Assembly: GCF_049446075.1 (NCBI RefSeq)
Contig: NZ_JBMSEB010000001.1
Coordinates: 2,356,001 to 2,420,000, forward strand
Origin: Humibacter sp049446075
GTDB taxonomy: Bacteria > Actinomycetota > Actinomycetes > Actinomycetales > Microbacteriaceae
Length of the DNA: 64,000 nt
Reading direction: 5' to 3'
Shown: positions 16,501 to 25,798 of the stretch, piece by piece
How the letters are laid out: every line of letters begins with the position of its first letter
How positions within the stretch are numbered: position 1 is the first letter of the stretch
The notes under the pieces: generated by a model
What the model saw: the letters and a program-made list of their open reading frames with translations, nothing else
Told to the model about the DNA's origin: nothing
The model's database searches: none
Program-made: the position numbers and the translations under genes

Positions 16501-18311
16501 GCCGCACCGCCGTTCAGATCGGTGCCGGCACCGACGCCGGCCGGAACGGATGCCTGTTCATCCTCCGACTCGACCGCGAGCCACGCCTCGCGTCTGCGCC
16601 GTTGCTCCTGCGGATCGGGCACAGGAGCCGCGGCGAGCAGCCGCAACGTGTACGGCTGGGTCGGCGCCGTGAGCACCTGCGTCGTGGGACCTGACTCCAC
16701 GAGGCGTCCCGCCCGCATGACCGCCACCTCGTCCGCGAGCTCCTGCACGACCGCGAGGTCGTGACTGATGAACAGGCACGCGAAGCCCAGCCGTCCACGC
16801 AGCTCGGCCAACAGATCGAGGATGTGCGCCTGCACCGAGACGTCGAGTGCGCTCGTCGGTTCGTCGGCGATGAGCAACGACGGCTCGAGAGCGACGGCGC
16901 GGGCGATCGCCACGCGCTGCCGCTGACCGCCCGAGAGCTCATGCGGATACCTGGACGCGAAGTCGCGGGGAAGGTCGACCGCGTCGAGGAGGTCCGCGAC
17001 GCGCGTGCGCCGCGCCGCGGCATCCTGCTTGGTGTGCAGCCTGAGGGGTTCGGCGATCGCCTGGCCCACCGTGAAGCGCGGGTTGAGGGATGATGCCGGG
17101 TCTTGGAACACGAAGCCGACGTCGCGCCTCACGGCGCGCAGCTCGCGCGCCGACGCTGTGCCGAGCTCGAGCCCGGTGACGGCGATCGAGCCGGAGCTGA
17201 GCGGCACGAGCCCGGCGAGCGCGCGGCCGAGCGTGGACTTTCCGGAGCCGGACTCGCCCACCAGGCCGAGGGTCGTTCCCGCCGCTATTCCGAGGCTGAC
17301 GCCGTCGACGGCCGCCAAGCCCGGGTGGCCCCAGCCGCCGCCGTAGGTCACGACGGCGTTCCGCACGTCGACGACAAGCCCTTCGGCGGCTGGCGCGGGC
17401 GAGGGGTCGCGCGCGACGTCCGTCGCATCATCCACGCGCCGTTCGGTGGCAGGCCCGCTGGGGGCGGGCTCGTCGCGGCTGCGCACGTCGATGCGCAGGC
17501 GGTCGAGCCTGGGGACGGCGTCGAGCAGTTGCCGCGTGTATTCGGCCTGCGGATGCGCGAACAGCGTCGCGGCATCCGCTCGTTCCACGACCCGGCCTGC
17601 CTGCATCACCACGACGTCGTCCGCCAGGTCCGCCACCACGCCCATGTCGTGCGTGATGAGCAGAACGGCCGTACCCGCGGTGTCGCGCAGCGAACGGATC
17701 AGCTCGAGGATGCCTGCCTGCACCGTGACGTCGAGCGCCGTCGTCGGCTCGTCGGCCATGAGCGCCACGGGCTCGCACGAGATGGCCATGGCGATCATGG
17801 CCCGTTGCAGCTGGCCGCCCGAGAGCTGGTGCGGATACGACCTGGCGATCCGTCGCGAGTCCGGCAGGCCGACGGCAGCGAGGAGTTCTCGAACGCGCGC
17901 GTGAAGCCGGCCGCGCGGGACCCTGCCGTTGTGCGCGCGGATGGCCTCGCCGATCTGCCATCCGATGCGGTACATCGGGTCGAATGCGGTCGCGGGCTCC
18001 TGGAAGATCGTTCCGATCCTGCCCCCGCGCACGCGTCGCAGCGTGCCGGCATCCGCTCCGACGAGTTCCTCGCCCTGCAGCCGGATGCTCCCGGTGGCCT
18101 TCGCCGTCGGCGGGAGCAGCCCGAGCACCGACATGGCGCTCACCGACTTGCCCGATCCGGACTCGCCGACGAGCGCGAGCACCCTGCCCTGACGCAGTGT
18201 GAAGCTCACGTCGTCGACAACGGTGCGCGCGGATGCGCCGGCGTTCTGGTCGGCGAACGAGACGGAGAGTCCGTTCACCGCCAGGACGTCGGCGTGGTGC
18301 TGCTGGGTCAC
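16497..18311 (-). CDS. Peptide ABC transporter ATPase, DppD-DppF fusion
   Basis: 604 residues with two complete ATPase domains in one chain. Domain 1 (residues about 8-270) has Walker A GESGSGKS, signature LSGGQLQR and Walker B ALMADEPTTALD. Domain 2 (about 305-570) has GESGSGKST, LSGGQRQR and LLIADEPTSALD. Each domain ends with the oligopeptide-transporter tail (HPQAEYTRQLL; APTQPYTLRLLAA). In most bacteria these are two genes. GTG 18311 is chosen because it overlaps the binding-protein stop (GTGA) and leaves only a few residues before domain 1. Confidence 0.94.
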   Translation of the reverse strand: MTQQHHADVLAVNGLSVSFADQNAGASARTVVDDVSFTLRQGRVLALVGESGSGKSVSAMSVLGLLPPTAKATGSIRLQGEELVGADAGTLRRVRGGRIGTIFQEPATAFDPMYRIGWQIGEAIRAHNGRVPRGRLHARVRELLAAVGLPDSRRIARSYPHQLSGGQLQRAMIAMAISCEPVALMADEPTTALDVTVQAGILELIRSLRDTAGTAVLLITHDMGVVADLADDVVVMQAGRVVERADAATLFAHPQAEYTRQLLDAVPRLDRLRIDVRSRDEPAPSGPATERRVDDATDVARDPSPAPAAEGLVVDVRNAVVTYGGGWGHPGLAAVDGVSLGIAAGTTLGLVGESGSGKSTLGRALAGLVPLSSGSIAVTGLELGTASARELRAVRRDVGFVFQDPASSLNPRFTVGQAIAEPLRLHTKQDAAARRTRVADLLDAVDLPRDFASRYPHELSGGQRQRVAIARAVALEPSLLIADEPTSALDVSVQAHILDLLAELRGRLGFACLFISHDLAVVQELADEVAVMRAGRLVESGPTTQVLTAPTQPYTLRLLAAAPVPDPQEQRRRREAWLAVESEDEQASVPAGVGAGTDLNGGAA

Positions 18312-19963
18312 TTGCTCAGTGTGACCTTCAGATAGTTCGGGTATGCCGGGAACGAGGCGACGAAGAAGTTCTGCACGTTGCCCCCGCGCAGGAACGACTG
18401 CTTCGCGTAGGTAAGCGGCACGACGGGCGCGTCCTGCATGATGCGCTTGTCGGCCTGAGCCCAGAGCGACTCGGCCTTCTTCTGGTCTACCTCGCCGGTC
18501 GCCTGCGCGATGAGCGAGTCCACCTCGGGGTTCGAGTAGCGCGAGAAGTTGTAACCGCCGCCACCGATCTGGCTGGAGTCGAACAGCGGCTGGATGTTGC
18601 CGTTCGCGCTCGGGAAGTCGGGCTGCCACCCGCCGAGGAAGAGGTCGTAGTCCGGGTTGGCATCCGTGGACGCCTCGGTGAACATGGTCGTCTGGTCCAT
18701 CGGCTTGATCGTCACGGTGATTCCCGCGCGCTGCAAGCCCTGCTGCAGGGCCTGAGCCTGAGCCTGGTTGGAGGTGTCGTTCGACGCCCAGAGGGTGAGG
18801 TTCAGATCGGAGGCGTGGCCTGCCTCCTTGAGCAGCTGCTTCGCCTTCTCGACGTTTCCGTCTTCACCCGAGGGGTACAGGTCGTAGCTCTGACGTCCGG
18901 GGATGCCTGGCGTGATGAGCGTGGTCGCACGCAGCGCCGCCTGGGCGCCGCCCTGAGCGATGATGAACGCCTTCGGGTCGACGGCGTACTCGATCGCCTG
19001 CCGCACCTTGAGGTCGGCCAGCGCACCGCGCTGGACGTTCATAGCCAGGTACGTGATCGGACCGGCCTGCGAGGTCGCGAGCCGCTTCTTGGCATCCGGG
19101 TTCTTGTTCACGAGCGAGAGCTGCGCGGCGCCGAGGTAGTCGGCCATGAAGGATGTCTTGGCGCTGCCGACATCGGAGATCAGGCTCTGAGCGCTCGTGG
19201 CGACGTCCTGACTCTCCTTGTACACGATCTCGTCGGGTCCGCCGGAGCGCACCGAGTCGGTCTTGGCGCTCCAGTACTTGTTGCGCACGAGCGTGAGCTG
19301 GGTGCCGTTCTTGTTCGACTGCACCTGGTAGGGGCCGGATGCCACCGGCTTCTCCCCGTAGGTCTTCGGGTCGTCCTTCGCCTTGGGCACGGGCGCGAAG
19401 GCAGGCATCGAGGCAAGCCAAGGCCAGTCGCCGTACGACGAGTTCAGGTGGAAGACGATCGTCTTCGAGTCGGGCGTCTGGATGGATGCCAGGTCGCCGC
19501 CGGTGTACGGGCCCTTGTAGTCGGCGCCGCCCACGAGCAGCGACTTGTGGTAGCTCAGGCCGCCGGAGAGCTCGGGCGCGAAGGAACGCTCTACGCCGTA
19601 CTTGATGTCCTGCGAGGTGATGGGCGTGCCATCTGAGAACTTGAGGCCGCTCTTGAGCGTGTACGTCCAGGTCTTGCCATCGTCGCTCGAGACACCGGTG
19701 TTCGTCGCGAGGTCGGGGACCACCTTCGCCGGCTTGCCCGGCTCGATGTCCCAGGTCGTCAGGCGGCGCTCGATGAGCCCGAGGGTGGTGATCGCCAGGT
19801 TCTGGCTCTTCGCCGGGTCGAGGTTGATCTGCGTCTGCTGCGTGAGGACCGTGAGGGTTCCTCCCGAACTCGATCCACTGCTCTTGGCCCCGGATGCCGT
19901 GCATCCGGTGAGCAGGAGCGCCGCGGCAGCCGCGACAGCGACCGCACCCTTCAGATGTCTCAT
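18308..19963 (-). CDS. Peptide ABC transporter substrate-binding lipoprotein (SBP family 5)
   Basis: 551 residues. A lipoprotein signal peptide with lipobox LLTGC (Cys about residue 20) is followed by a Gly/Ser linker and the SBP_bac_5 fold: GKTWTYTLKSGLKFSDGTPITSQDI is the family signature. It captures peptides or similar solutes outside the membrane. First gene of the operon, coupled to the fused ATPase. ATG 19963 is chosen because AAAGAGG lies 11 bases before it; ATG 19987 is in frame but has no ribosome site. About 200 bases of promoter region separate it from the divergent peptidase. Confidence 0.94.
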   Translation of the reverse strand: MRHLKGAVAVAAAAALLLTGCTASGAKSSGSSSGGTLTVLTQQTQINLDPAKSQNLAITTLGLIERRLTTWDIEPGKPAKVVPDLATNTGVSSDDGKTWTYTLKSGLKFSDGTPITSQDIKYGVERSFAPELSGGLSYHKSLLVGGADYKGPYTGGDLASIQTPDSKTIVFHLNSSYGDWPWLASMPAFAPVPKAKDDPKTYGEKPVASGPYQVQSNKNGTQLTLVRNKYWSAKTDSVRSGGPDEIVYKESQDVATSAQSLISDVGSAKTSFMADYLGAAQLSLVNKNPDAKKRLATSQAGPITYLAMNVQRGALADLKVRQAIEYAVDPKAFIIAQGGAQAALRATTLITPGIPGRQSYDLYPSGEDGNVEKAKQLLKEAGHASDLNLTLWASNDTSNQAQAQALQQGLQRAGITVTIKPMDQTTMFTEASTDANPDYDLFLGGWQPDFPSANGNIQPLFDSSQIGGGGYNFSRYSNPEVDSLIAQATGEVDQKKAESLWAQADKRIMQDAPVVPLTYAKQSFLRGGNVQNFFVASFPAYPNYLKVTLSK

Positions 19964-20183
19964 TGTTGCGAGTGCCTCTTTCGTCATTGCTGGATGCCCG
20001 CACGTCACGACTGCCGCGCGCAGGCGTGATCGTTCACGGATCGTGTGCGGGAAGCGAGTGGGGACGGTTAATACTCTTGTGCCCCGATGGCGGGGTGTCG
20101 AATCATGTGAACGCATATCACCGGTCGTAATTCCCGAGAGGCTGCGTCCGAGGGCTCCATAGGAGGCGCAGAGCATCCGGTCC

Positions 20184-20189
20184 TAGGCT
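20184..20189 (+). promoter_or_regulatory. Candidate -10 box of the M13 peptidase gene
   Basis: TAGGCT, 7 bases before the ATG at 20197; implies a leaderless mRNA and favours ATG over the GTG two codons upstream. Confidence 0.45.
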
Positions 20190-20196
20190 GGTGCGC

Positions 20197-22203
20197 ATGA
20201 CTGACGCGGCGCAGAAGCCAGTAGACAACTCGGCGTCCGGCGAGGCATCCGAACTCGCCTCCGGCATCCTCCTCGACGAGCTCGATCCGGGCATCCGGCC
20301 CCAGGACGACCTCTTCCGGCACGTGAACGGCAAGTGGATCGCTCGCACCGAGATCCCGGCGGACAAGGCGCGCTGGGGGTCGTTCATGATCCTGGCCGAG
20401 CAGTCGGAGAAGGCGGTCCGCGACATCATCGACGAGGCGCAGGAGGCCAAGGAGGGCACGGAGGCGCGCAAGTTCGGCGACCTGTTCGCGAGCTTCATGA
20501 ACACCGAGCTCATCGAGAAGCTCGGCGTGGAACCCGTGACCTCGAGGCTGGCCCTCGCCGGCAACGTCGACTCGATCGACGGCCTGCTGCAGACCATCGG
20601 ACGCCTGGAGAAGAGCGGCCTGAGCGGCTTCTACCAGCTGTTCGTCGACAACGATCCCGGCGACCCCGAGCGCTACCTGGTCTTCGTGGAGCAGGGCGGC
20701 ATCTCGCTGCCCGACGAGAGCTACTACCGCGAGGAGCGTTTCACGTCGGTGCGTTCGGCCTACGTGGCGCACGTACAGCGGATGTTCGAGCTCGCCGGAA
20801 TGCAAGACGCCCCGCGCCGTGCGCAGAACGTGTTCGACCTCGAGACCGAGATCGCCAGGCAGCACTGGGACAACGTGGCGAGTCGCGACAGCGAGAAGAC
20901 GTACAACCTCTACTCCTGGGCGGATGCCGCTTCACTCGCTTCCGGAGTCGACCTCGGCGCGTGGCGCAAGGCCCTCGGCGCACCGGATGCCGCCTTCGAC
21001 GAACTCGTGCTGCGCCAACCGAGCTTCACGGCGGGACTGGCGTCGCTCCTCACCGAGGACCGCCTGACGCAGTGGCGGGACTGGCTGAGCTGGAAGGTTC
21101 TGCATGACGCGGCGCCGTACCTCAGCGGCGAGTTCGTCAACGAGAACTTCGACTTCTACGGCCGGACGCTCACGGGTACTCCGCAGATCCGCGAGCGGTG
21201 GAAGCGCGGCGTCTCGCTCGTGGAGGGCGCCATGGGCGAGGCAGTCGGACGCGTCTATGTCGACCGGCACTTTCCGCCCGAGTCGAAGCGGCGCATGGAC
21301 ATCCTCGTCGGCAATCTGATCGCGGCGTACGAGCGCTCGATCCGCACCCTCGACTGGATGGGCGAGGAGACTCGCAACCGCGCGCTCGACAAGCTCGCGA
21401 AGTTCACGCCGAAGATCGGCTACCCGGTGAAGTGGCGCGACTACTCGGCGCTCGTCATCGACCCCACCGACCTGATCGGCAACGTGCGCAGGTCGGCGGA
21501 GTTCGAATTCCATCGCGAGCTGGGCAAGGTCGGCAAGCCGATCGACCGTGACGAATGGTTCATGACGCCGCAGACCATCAACGCGTACTACAACCCGGGC
21601 TTCAACGAGATCGTGTTCCCCGCGGCGATCCTGCAGTTCCCGTTCTTCGACCCAGACAGGGATGACGCGGCGAACTACGGCGCGATCGGCGCGGTCATCG
21701 GGCACGAGATCGGGCACGGGTTCGACGACCAGGGCTCCAAGTTCGACGGCGACGGCAAGCTGGCCGACTGGTGGACCGGCGCCGACCGAAAGGCGTTCGA
21801 GAAGCGCACAGAGGCGCTCATCGCCCAGTACGACGCGCTCGCCCCGGCCCAGGTGCCCGACCACCACGTGAACGGGGCGCTCACCGTCGGCGAGAACATC
21901 GGCGACCTCGGCGGACTCGGCATCGCATGGAAGGCATACCTCCTCTCGCTGGAGGGCGCGGAACCTGCGGCCATCGACGGCCTCACAGGAGCGGAGCGGT
22001 TCTTTCTCTCCTGGGCGCAGGCCTGGCAGCAGAAGGGCCGCGACGAGGAGGTCGTGCGCCTCCTCGCGATCGATCCGCACGCGCCGAACGAGTTCAGGTG
22101 CAACCAGATCGTGCGCAACCTCGACGCCTTCTACGACGCCTTCGACGTGCAGAAGACGGATGCCGCGTGGCTGGATCCGGAGCAGCGCGTTCGTATCTGG
22201 TGA
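20197..22203 (+). CDS. pepO: M13-family zinc metallopeptidase (PepO/Zmp1/neprilysin-like)
   Basis: 668 residues, the usual size. The substrate-binding NAYYNP motif is present. The zinc motif is HEIGH (503-507), and the third ligand Glu566 is in ENIGDLGG. RCNQIVRN near the end is the conserved RxNxxxxN-like motif of M13 enzymes. No signal peptide or membrane anchor is seen, so it is cytosolic or exported without a classical signal, as for bacterial PepO and mycobacterial Zmp1. It cleaves peptides of limited size. The divergent peptide importer next to it suggests use of imported oligopeptides, which is an inference. Confidence 0.95.
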   Translation: MTDAAQKPVDNSASGEASELASGILLDELDPGIRPQDDLFRHVNGKWIARTEIPADKARWGSFMILAEQSEKAVRDIIDEAQEAKEGTEARKFGDLFASFMNTELIEKLGVEPVTSRLALAGNVDSIDGLLQTIGRLEKSGLSGFYQLFVDNDPGDPERYLVFVEQGGISLPDESYYREERFTSVRSAYVAHVQRMFELAGMQDAPRRAQNVFDLETEIARQHWDNVASRDSEKTYNLYSWADAASLASGVDLGAWRKALGAPDAAFDELVLRQPSFTAGLASLLTEDRLTQWRDWLSWKVLHDAAPYLSGEFVNENFDFYGRTLTGTPQIRERWKRGVSLVEGAMGEAVGRVYVDRHFPPESKRRMDILVGNLIAAYERSIRTLDWMGEETRNRALDKLAKFTPKIGYPVKWRDYSALVIDPTDLIGNVRRSAEFEFHRELGKVGKPIDRDEWFMTPQTINAYYNPGFNEIVFPAAILQFPFFDPDRDDAANYGAIGAVIGHEIGHGFDDQGSKFDGDGKLADWWTGADRKAFEKRTEALIAQYDALAPAQVPDHHVNGALTVGENIGDLGGLGIAWKAYLLSLEGAEPAAIDGLTGAERFFLSWAQAWQQKGRDEEVVRLLAIDPHAPNEFRCNQIVRNLDAFYDAFDVQKTDAAWLDPEQRVRIW

Positions 22204-22263
22204 CCACGCGCCTGTCCCGGTCGTCCTGTCCTGCCTGCGCTGTTCGGCAGGCGGCGCCCGGCG

Positions 22264-23208
22264 ATGGCCGGGCTCCCGTTCTCATGGCTGTGGAATAGCA
22301 ACCGCCAAGCTCCTGTTCTCGCCAAGGTGACGATCACCGCGACGAGCTCTCCGGCGACGCTCGACGAACTGCTGTCGACGCTCGAATGGCAGGTCGAGGT
22401 ATCCCATCGCATGACGCTCGCCGTCGGTGTGACCCTTGCCTCCCGCGGAGCCACGTTCGGCTACGTCGCCGCGGGCTCGGCGCGGGTGAGTTCGAGCGGG
22501 CCTCAAGCCGTGTCGCTCACGATCGGAGCGGGCGATGTCGTGTTCACGCCTGGCCGGCACACGGTCGAGCTGCGTGGACTGGAGCCGGGCGAGATCATCG
22601 TGACGCGCCTTCGAGCTGCGGGTCCAACGCGCGGTCTCGAGTTGCTGCCGGAACTCATCGGCGTGAACCGGCTGGCAGAGCTCGATCCGGCGATAGACCT
22701 CCTGGCGTCGCGCATGGGCCGCCTCTCACCGACCGATCGGCACCGCGCAGGCGACAGCGTGATCTGTGGCCGCATGGCCACCACGATCATCGCGGTCGCC
22801 ATCAGGGCCTGGGCCGAAGGGGACTGCGCGCCAGCCGGCTGGCTCGAGCCCGTGGAGGACCCGTTCGTGGCCCGCGTGCTCGACGCCATCCACGAGGACC
22901 CGGGGCACCAGTGGACGGTCGGGCGCCTGGCTGCCGTGGCCGCTATGTCCCGCACCATCTTCGCCGAGCGGTTCCGCACGCAGGTTGGTCAGTCGCCCGC
23001 GAGCTACCTCACCCAGGTCCGCATGGACGCCGCCATGTCCTACCTGTCCAAGGACGGCCTCACCGTGAGCGAGACCGCCAGGATGCTCGGCTACGACTCC
23101 GACGCGGGATTCAGCCGCGCCTTCCGCAGGCACACCGGGTGGGCGCCGTCCGCCTGGCGCCAGAAGGCCGCGCATAACGCGCCCTTCGCGATCTCAGCCC
23201 AGCGCTGA
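22264..23208 (+). CDS. AraC-family regulator with N-terminal cupin (Cupin_6)
   Basis: 314 residues at most. The cupin-like sensor covers about 30-190, with GAGDVVFTPGRHTVELRG. The C-terminal pair of HTHs covers about 200-300: WTVGRLAAVAAMSRTIFAERF and LTVSETARMLGYDSDAGFSRAFRRHTGWAPS, the AraC signature. Such regulators often act on a neighbouring efflux or oxidoreductase gene; the converging MFS gene is the nearest candidate. The start is uncertain: ATG 22264 is the longest form, and GTG 22327 would remove 21 residues that look unlike the family. The 3' end overlaps the MFS gene by 15 bases. Confidence 0.9.
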   Translation: MAGLPFSWLWNSNRQAPVLAKVTITATSSPATLDELLSTLEWQVEVSHRMTLAVGVTLASRGATFGYVAAGSARVSSSGPQAVSLTIGAGDVVFTPGRHTVELRGLEPGEIIVTRLRAAGPTRGLELLPELIGVNRLAELDPAIDLLASRMGRLSPTDRHRAGDSVICGRMATTIIAVAIRAWAEGDCAPAGWLEPVEDPFVARVLDAIHEDPGHQWTVGRLAAVAAMSRTIFAERFRTQVGQSPASYLTQVRMDAAMSYLSKDGLTVSETARMLGYDSDAGFSRAFRRHTGWAPSAWRQKAAHNAPFAISAQR

Positions 23209-24402
23209 GCGCCGCCGGCCCGCGCTTCCGAACAGAACGGCACCGGCAGCAACGACCACGACCGCTACGACGTAGGTCGCACGCACGTCGATGCTGTCGA
23301 CGAGGATGCCGCCGACTCCCGCGCCGAGCGTGATGGCCAGCTGGAACCCGGCCACCACCAGCCCGCCGGCCGCCTCGAGCCGGTCCGGAACGTACCTCGC
23401 GGCCCAGGTGTTGATGACCGCCGGCCACGCGCCGAACCCGAAGCCCCACACCACGACTGCGGCAGCGATGGCGATGACGGATCCCCGTCCGACGACGGTC
23501 AGCGCGATGGCGGCCGCGATGAGCGCGGGTTGCAGGTAGCGCAGCAGAGCAAGGTGGCGGTCGGCGATAGCGCCGACGACGAGGTTGCCGACAACACCGC
23601 CGATGCCGAACACCACGAGCAGCGCCGCCGCGAACGACGTGTCGAGGCCGGGCACCTGATCGAGGGCGAGCCGGATGAACGTGTACGCCATGAAGTGCCC
23701 GAGCACGACGAGCACGTGGCCGGCAAGCCCCTGCCGAACGCCCCGGCGCAGCAGGGTATCCGCGAGGATCCGCAGGCTCGACGCTTGAGCGGGCGCGATG
23801 CGGGGCAGCGTCAGCCGCAGCGCCACCGCGACGAGCGCGGTCAGCGCAGCGGCCGCGAGGAACACGCCGCGCCAGTCGATGATCTGGGTCAGATACACGC
23901 CGACGGGCACTCCGGCCACGACCGCGAGCGTCATTCCGGCGCTCACGACGGTCATCGCGCGCCCGAGATGGTCAGGACTGGCCAGTTGCGCGGCCACCGT
24001 CAGCGACATCGACCAAAACCCGCTGATCGCGACACCGATGAGCAATCGCGCCACGAGCAGGAGCCACAGCGACGGTGCAACGGCCACGGCGAGGTTGGAA
24101 ACCGCCGCCACGATCGCGACGAGCACGAGAAGGGTGCGCCTGTCCATCCGTGGAATGAGGATGCCGAGCGTCGGCGCGGCGAGGAATCCGATGAACGCGG
24201 TGACCGTGACGGTCTGCCCGGCCTGTCCGGGCGTCACGCCCAGCTCGGCTGCCATCGCGGTCAGCACGCCGGACGGGAGGAACTCCGCCGTGACGAGCAC
24301 GAAGCTCGTCAGCAGCATGACGAACAGCGCCGCCCATCGGGTGCGCTGCTGCGATCGGGATGCGGGGGAGATTGCCTGCACGGAAGCGGTATCGGTCGTC
24401 AC
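23194..24402 (-). CDS. MFS transporter, DHA1 family (AraJ/NepI-like efflux)
   Basis: 402 residues, twelve membrane segments. It has FVLVTAEFLPSGVLTAMAAELG in helix 1, the loop 2-3 motif PTLGILIPRMDRR, and GISGFW-type helix 5 motif C (GVAISGFWSM). This is the sugar-efflux/chloramphenicol-resistance-like branch. GTG 24402 is taken as start because the hydrophobic first helix follows after about 25 residues; the frame is open up to 24573 but that extension does not look like protein. It converges on the AraC gene. A GATGT-TGT-ACATC palindrome lies in its upstream region. Confidence 0.9.
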   Translation of the reverse strand: MTTDTASVQAISPASRSQQRTRWAALFVMLLTSFVLVTAEFLPSGVLTAMAAELGVTPGQAGQTVTVTAFIGFLAAPTLGILIPRMDRRTLLVLVAIVAAVSNLAVAVAPSLWLLLVARLLIGVAISGFWSMSLTVAAQLASPDHLGRAMTVVSAGMTLAVVAGVPVGVYLTQIIDWRGVFLAAAALTALVAVALRLTLPRIAPAQASSLRILADTLLRRGVRQGLAGHVLVVLGHFMAYTFIRLALDQVPGLDTSFAAALLVVFGIGGVVGNLVVGAIADRHLALLRYLQPALIAAAIALTVVGRGSVIAIAAAVVVWGFGFGAWPAVINTWAARYVPDRLEAAGGLVVAGFQLAITLGAGVGGILVDSIDVRATYVVAVVVVAAGAVLFGSAGRRRSALG

Positions 24403-24583
24403 GTTTCCACTCTGGCCGGCCGCCAGGTGGTCCACCTGACTCAGCGTCCGCGGTAGGCGCCCATCCGTCCGGAACGTGCGAGAACCGCCGGTTCCCGCCC
24501 CGCGACGCGCCCCACGATCCCGGCCCCCACAACCCCTGATGGAGACAGCTCGGACCACGGCAACACACAGCATCGCGTGGTTG

Positions 24584-24596
24584 GATGTTGTACATC
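24584..24596. promoter_or_regulatory. Candidate operator between MFS and serine hydrolase genes
   Basis: GATGT-TGT-ACATC, a 13-bp inverted repeat in the 274-bp divergent gap 24403-24676. The regulator is unknown; the AraC protein usually binds direct repeats, so another factor may be involved. Confidence 0.4.
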
Positions 24597-24676
24597 ACCG
24601 GATGACGCGGCGGGGGGCGCGGCATCCATTCAACGGCATCCATCCAGCAGAGTGACCTTCGAGGACCGATCAGACC

Positions 24677-25585
24677 GTGAGCGCGCCCGTCCAAGGCTCG
24701 GAACGCCGATCCAAGAATGCGGGCGGTCGTCGCGGCAAACACCGCGGGCACGAGCCGGGCGACGGCTTCAGCAAGGGCTTCGCGGCACTCGGTGAGCTGG
24801 CGCTCTCGGGCGCGCAGGTGTCCGCCAGGGCCATCGATCTGACCAGCGGAACCGTGCTGTTCTCGGTCGACGACCACGTGGTCATGCCGACGGCATCCAT
24901 CGGCAAGGTGCTGCTGCTCATCGAGGTGGCGGCTCGCCTCGAGTCGCGCGACACCAGCGCGCTGAACCTCATCGACAGGCTGCAGACGGATGCCGTCGGC
25001 GACTCCGGAATCTGGCAGCACCTCGCGGTTCCCGCCCTTCCGCTCGCCGACCTCGCCGCACTCGTCGGCGCAGCGAGCGACAACCTCGCCACCAACGTGC
25101 TGCTTCGTCGCATCGGCCTCGATTCGGTCAGCGCGCGCACCGAGCAGCTGGGCCTGCGGCAGACGGCGATGCTCGATCTCGTGCGCGACCACCGGGGGCC
25201 CGATGACGCCCCGCAGCTGTCGGTCGGCAGCGCGAAGGAGCTGGCGTGGCTCTTCGCCGCGCTCGCCAGGGGCGAGATCGTGGATGCTCGTACGAGCAAA
25301 CGCGTCGTCGGCTGGCTCTCGCTCAACCACGACCTCTCGATGGTGGCGAGCGCCTTCGGGCTCGACCCGCTCGCGCACCGCGGCCCGGACCACGGTCTCC
25401 TGCTCATGAACAAGACGGGCACCGACGTGGGTGTGCGCAGCGAGGTCGGGGTGCTCAGAGGTCCGCGCGCCGGAGCGGCATACGCCGTGTCCGCCGCGTT
25501 CGACGACGCCGAATTGCCCGTTCGCCTCGGCGTCATGGACGGGATGCGCGTGGTCGGCCGCGACCTGCTCGAGTACGTGCACTGA
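24677..25585 (+). CDS. Class A beta-lactamase-fold serine hydrolase, no signal peptide
   Basis: 302 residues. The catalytic SxxK is SIGK in MPTASIGKVLL, the second motif is SDN in AASDNLATN, and the third is KTG in NKTGTDVGV. The class A omega-loop Glu is not obvious (LRQTAMLDLVRD region), so lactam hydrolysis is doubtful. It starts with a basic 30-residue stretch (SERRSKNAGGRRGKHRGHEP) rather than an export signal, which suggests a cytosolic enzyme or export by another route. It may be an amide or ester hydrolase. GTG start; no operon partner. Confidence 0.85.
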   Translation: MSAPVQGSERRSKNAGGRRGKHRGHEPGDGFSKGFAALGELALSGAQVSARAIDLTSGTVLFSVDDHVVMPTASIGKVLLLIEVAARLESRDTSALNLIDRLQTDAVGDSGIWQHLAVPALPLADLAALVGAASDNLATNVLLRRIGLDSVSARTEQLGLRQTAMLDLVRDHRGPDDAPQLSVGSAKELAWLFAALARGEIVDARTSKRVVGWLSLNHDLSMVASAFGLDPLAHRGPDHGLLLMNKTGTDVGVRSEVGVLRGPRAGAAYAVSAAFDDAELPVRLGVMDGMRVVGRDLLEYVH

Positions 25586-25798
25586 AGCGCTGACACGAGC
25601 GGCCGGTAACACACCCAGATTGTCCGTAAGTCGGTGAAGTTTGGCCGCCTCAGCGTGTAAGCACTTTGTAAAGATTTGGCACAATGCCGCGGCTGCACAT
25701 TGCGGCGCCTCTCACGACTCGTCTACGGTTCAGGACATTGCAACCGTGCAACGCGGGGTCCGACCTGCCCGCGGCACAGGACCTGAAAGGCAATCTCC

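Noticed and set aside
22264..22326. Firm N-terminal extension of the AraC regulator
   Set aside because: The first 21 residues do not look like the cupin domain; kept only as the upper limit because no ribosome site or promoter decides the start.
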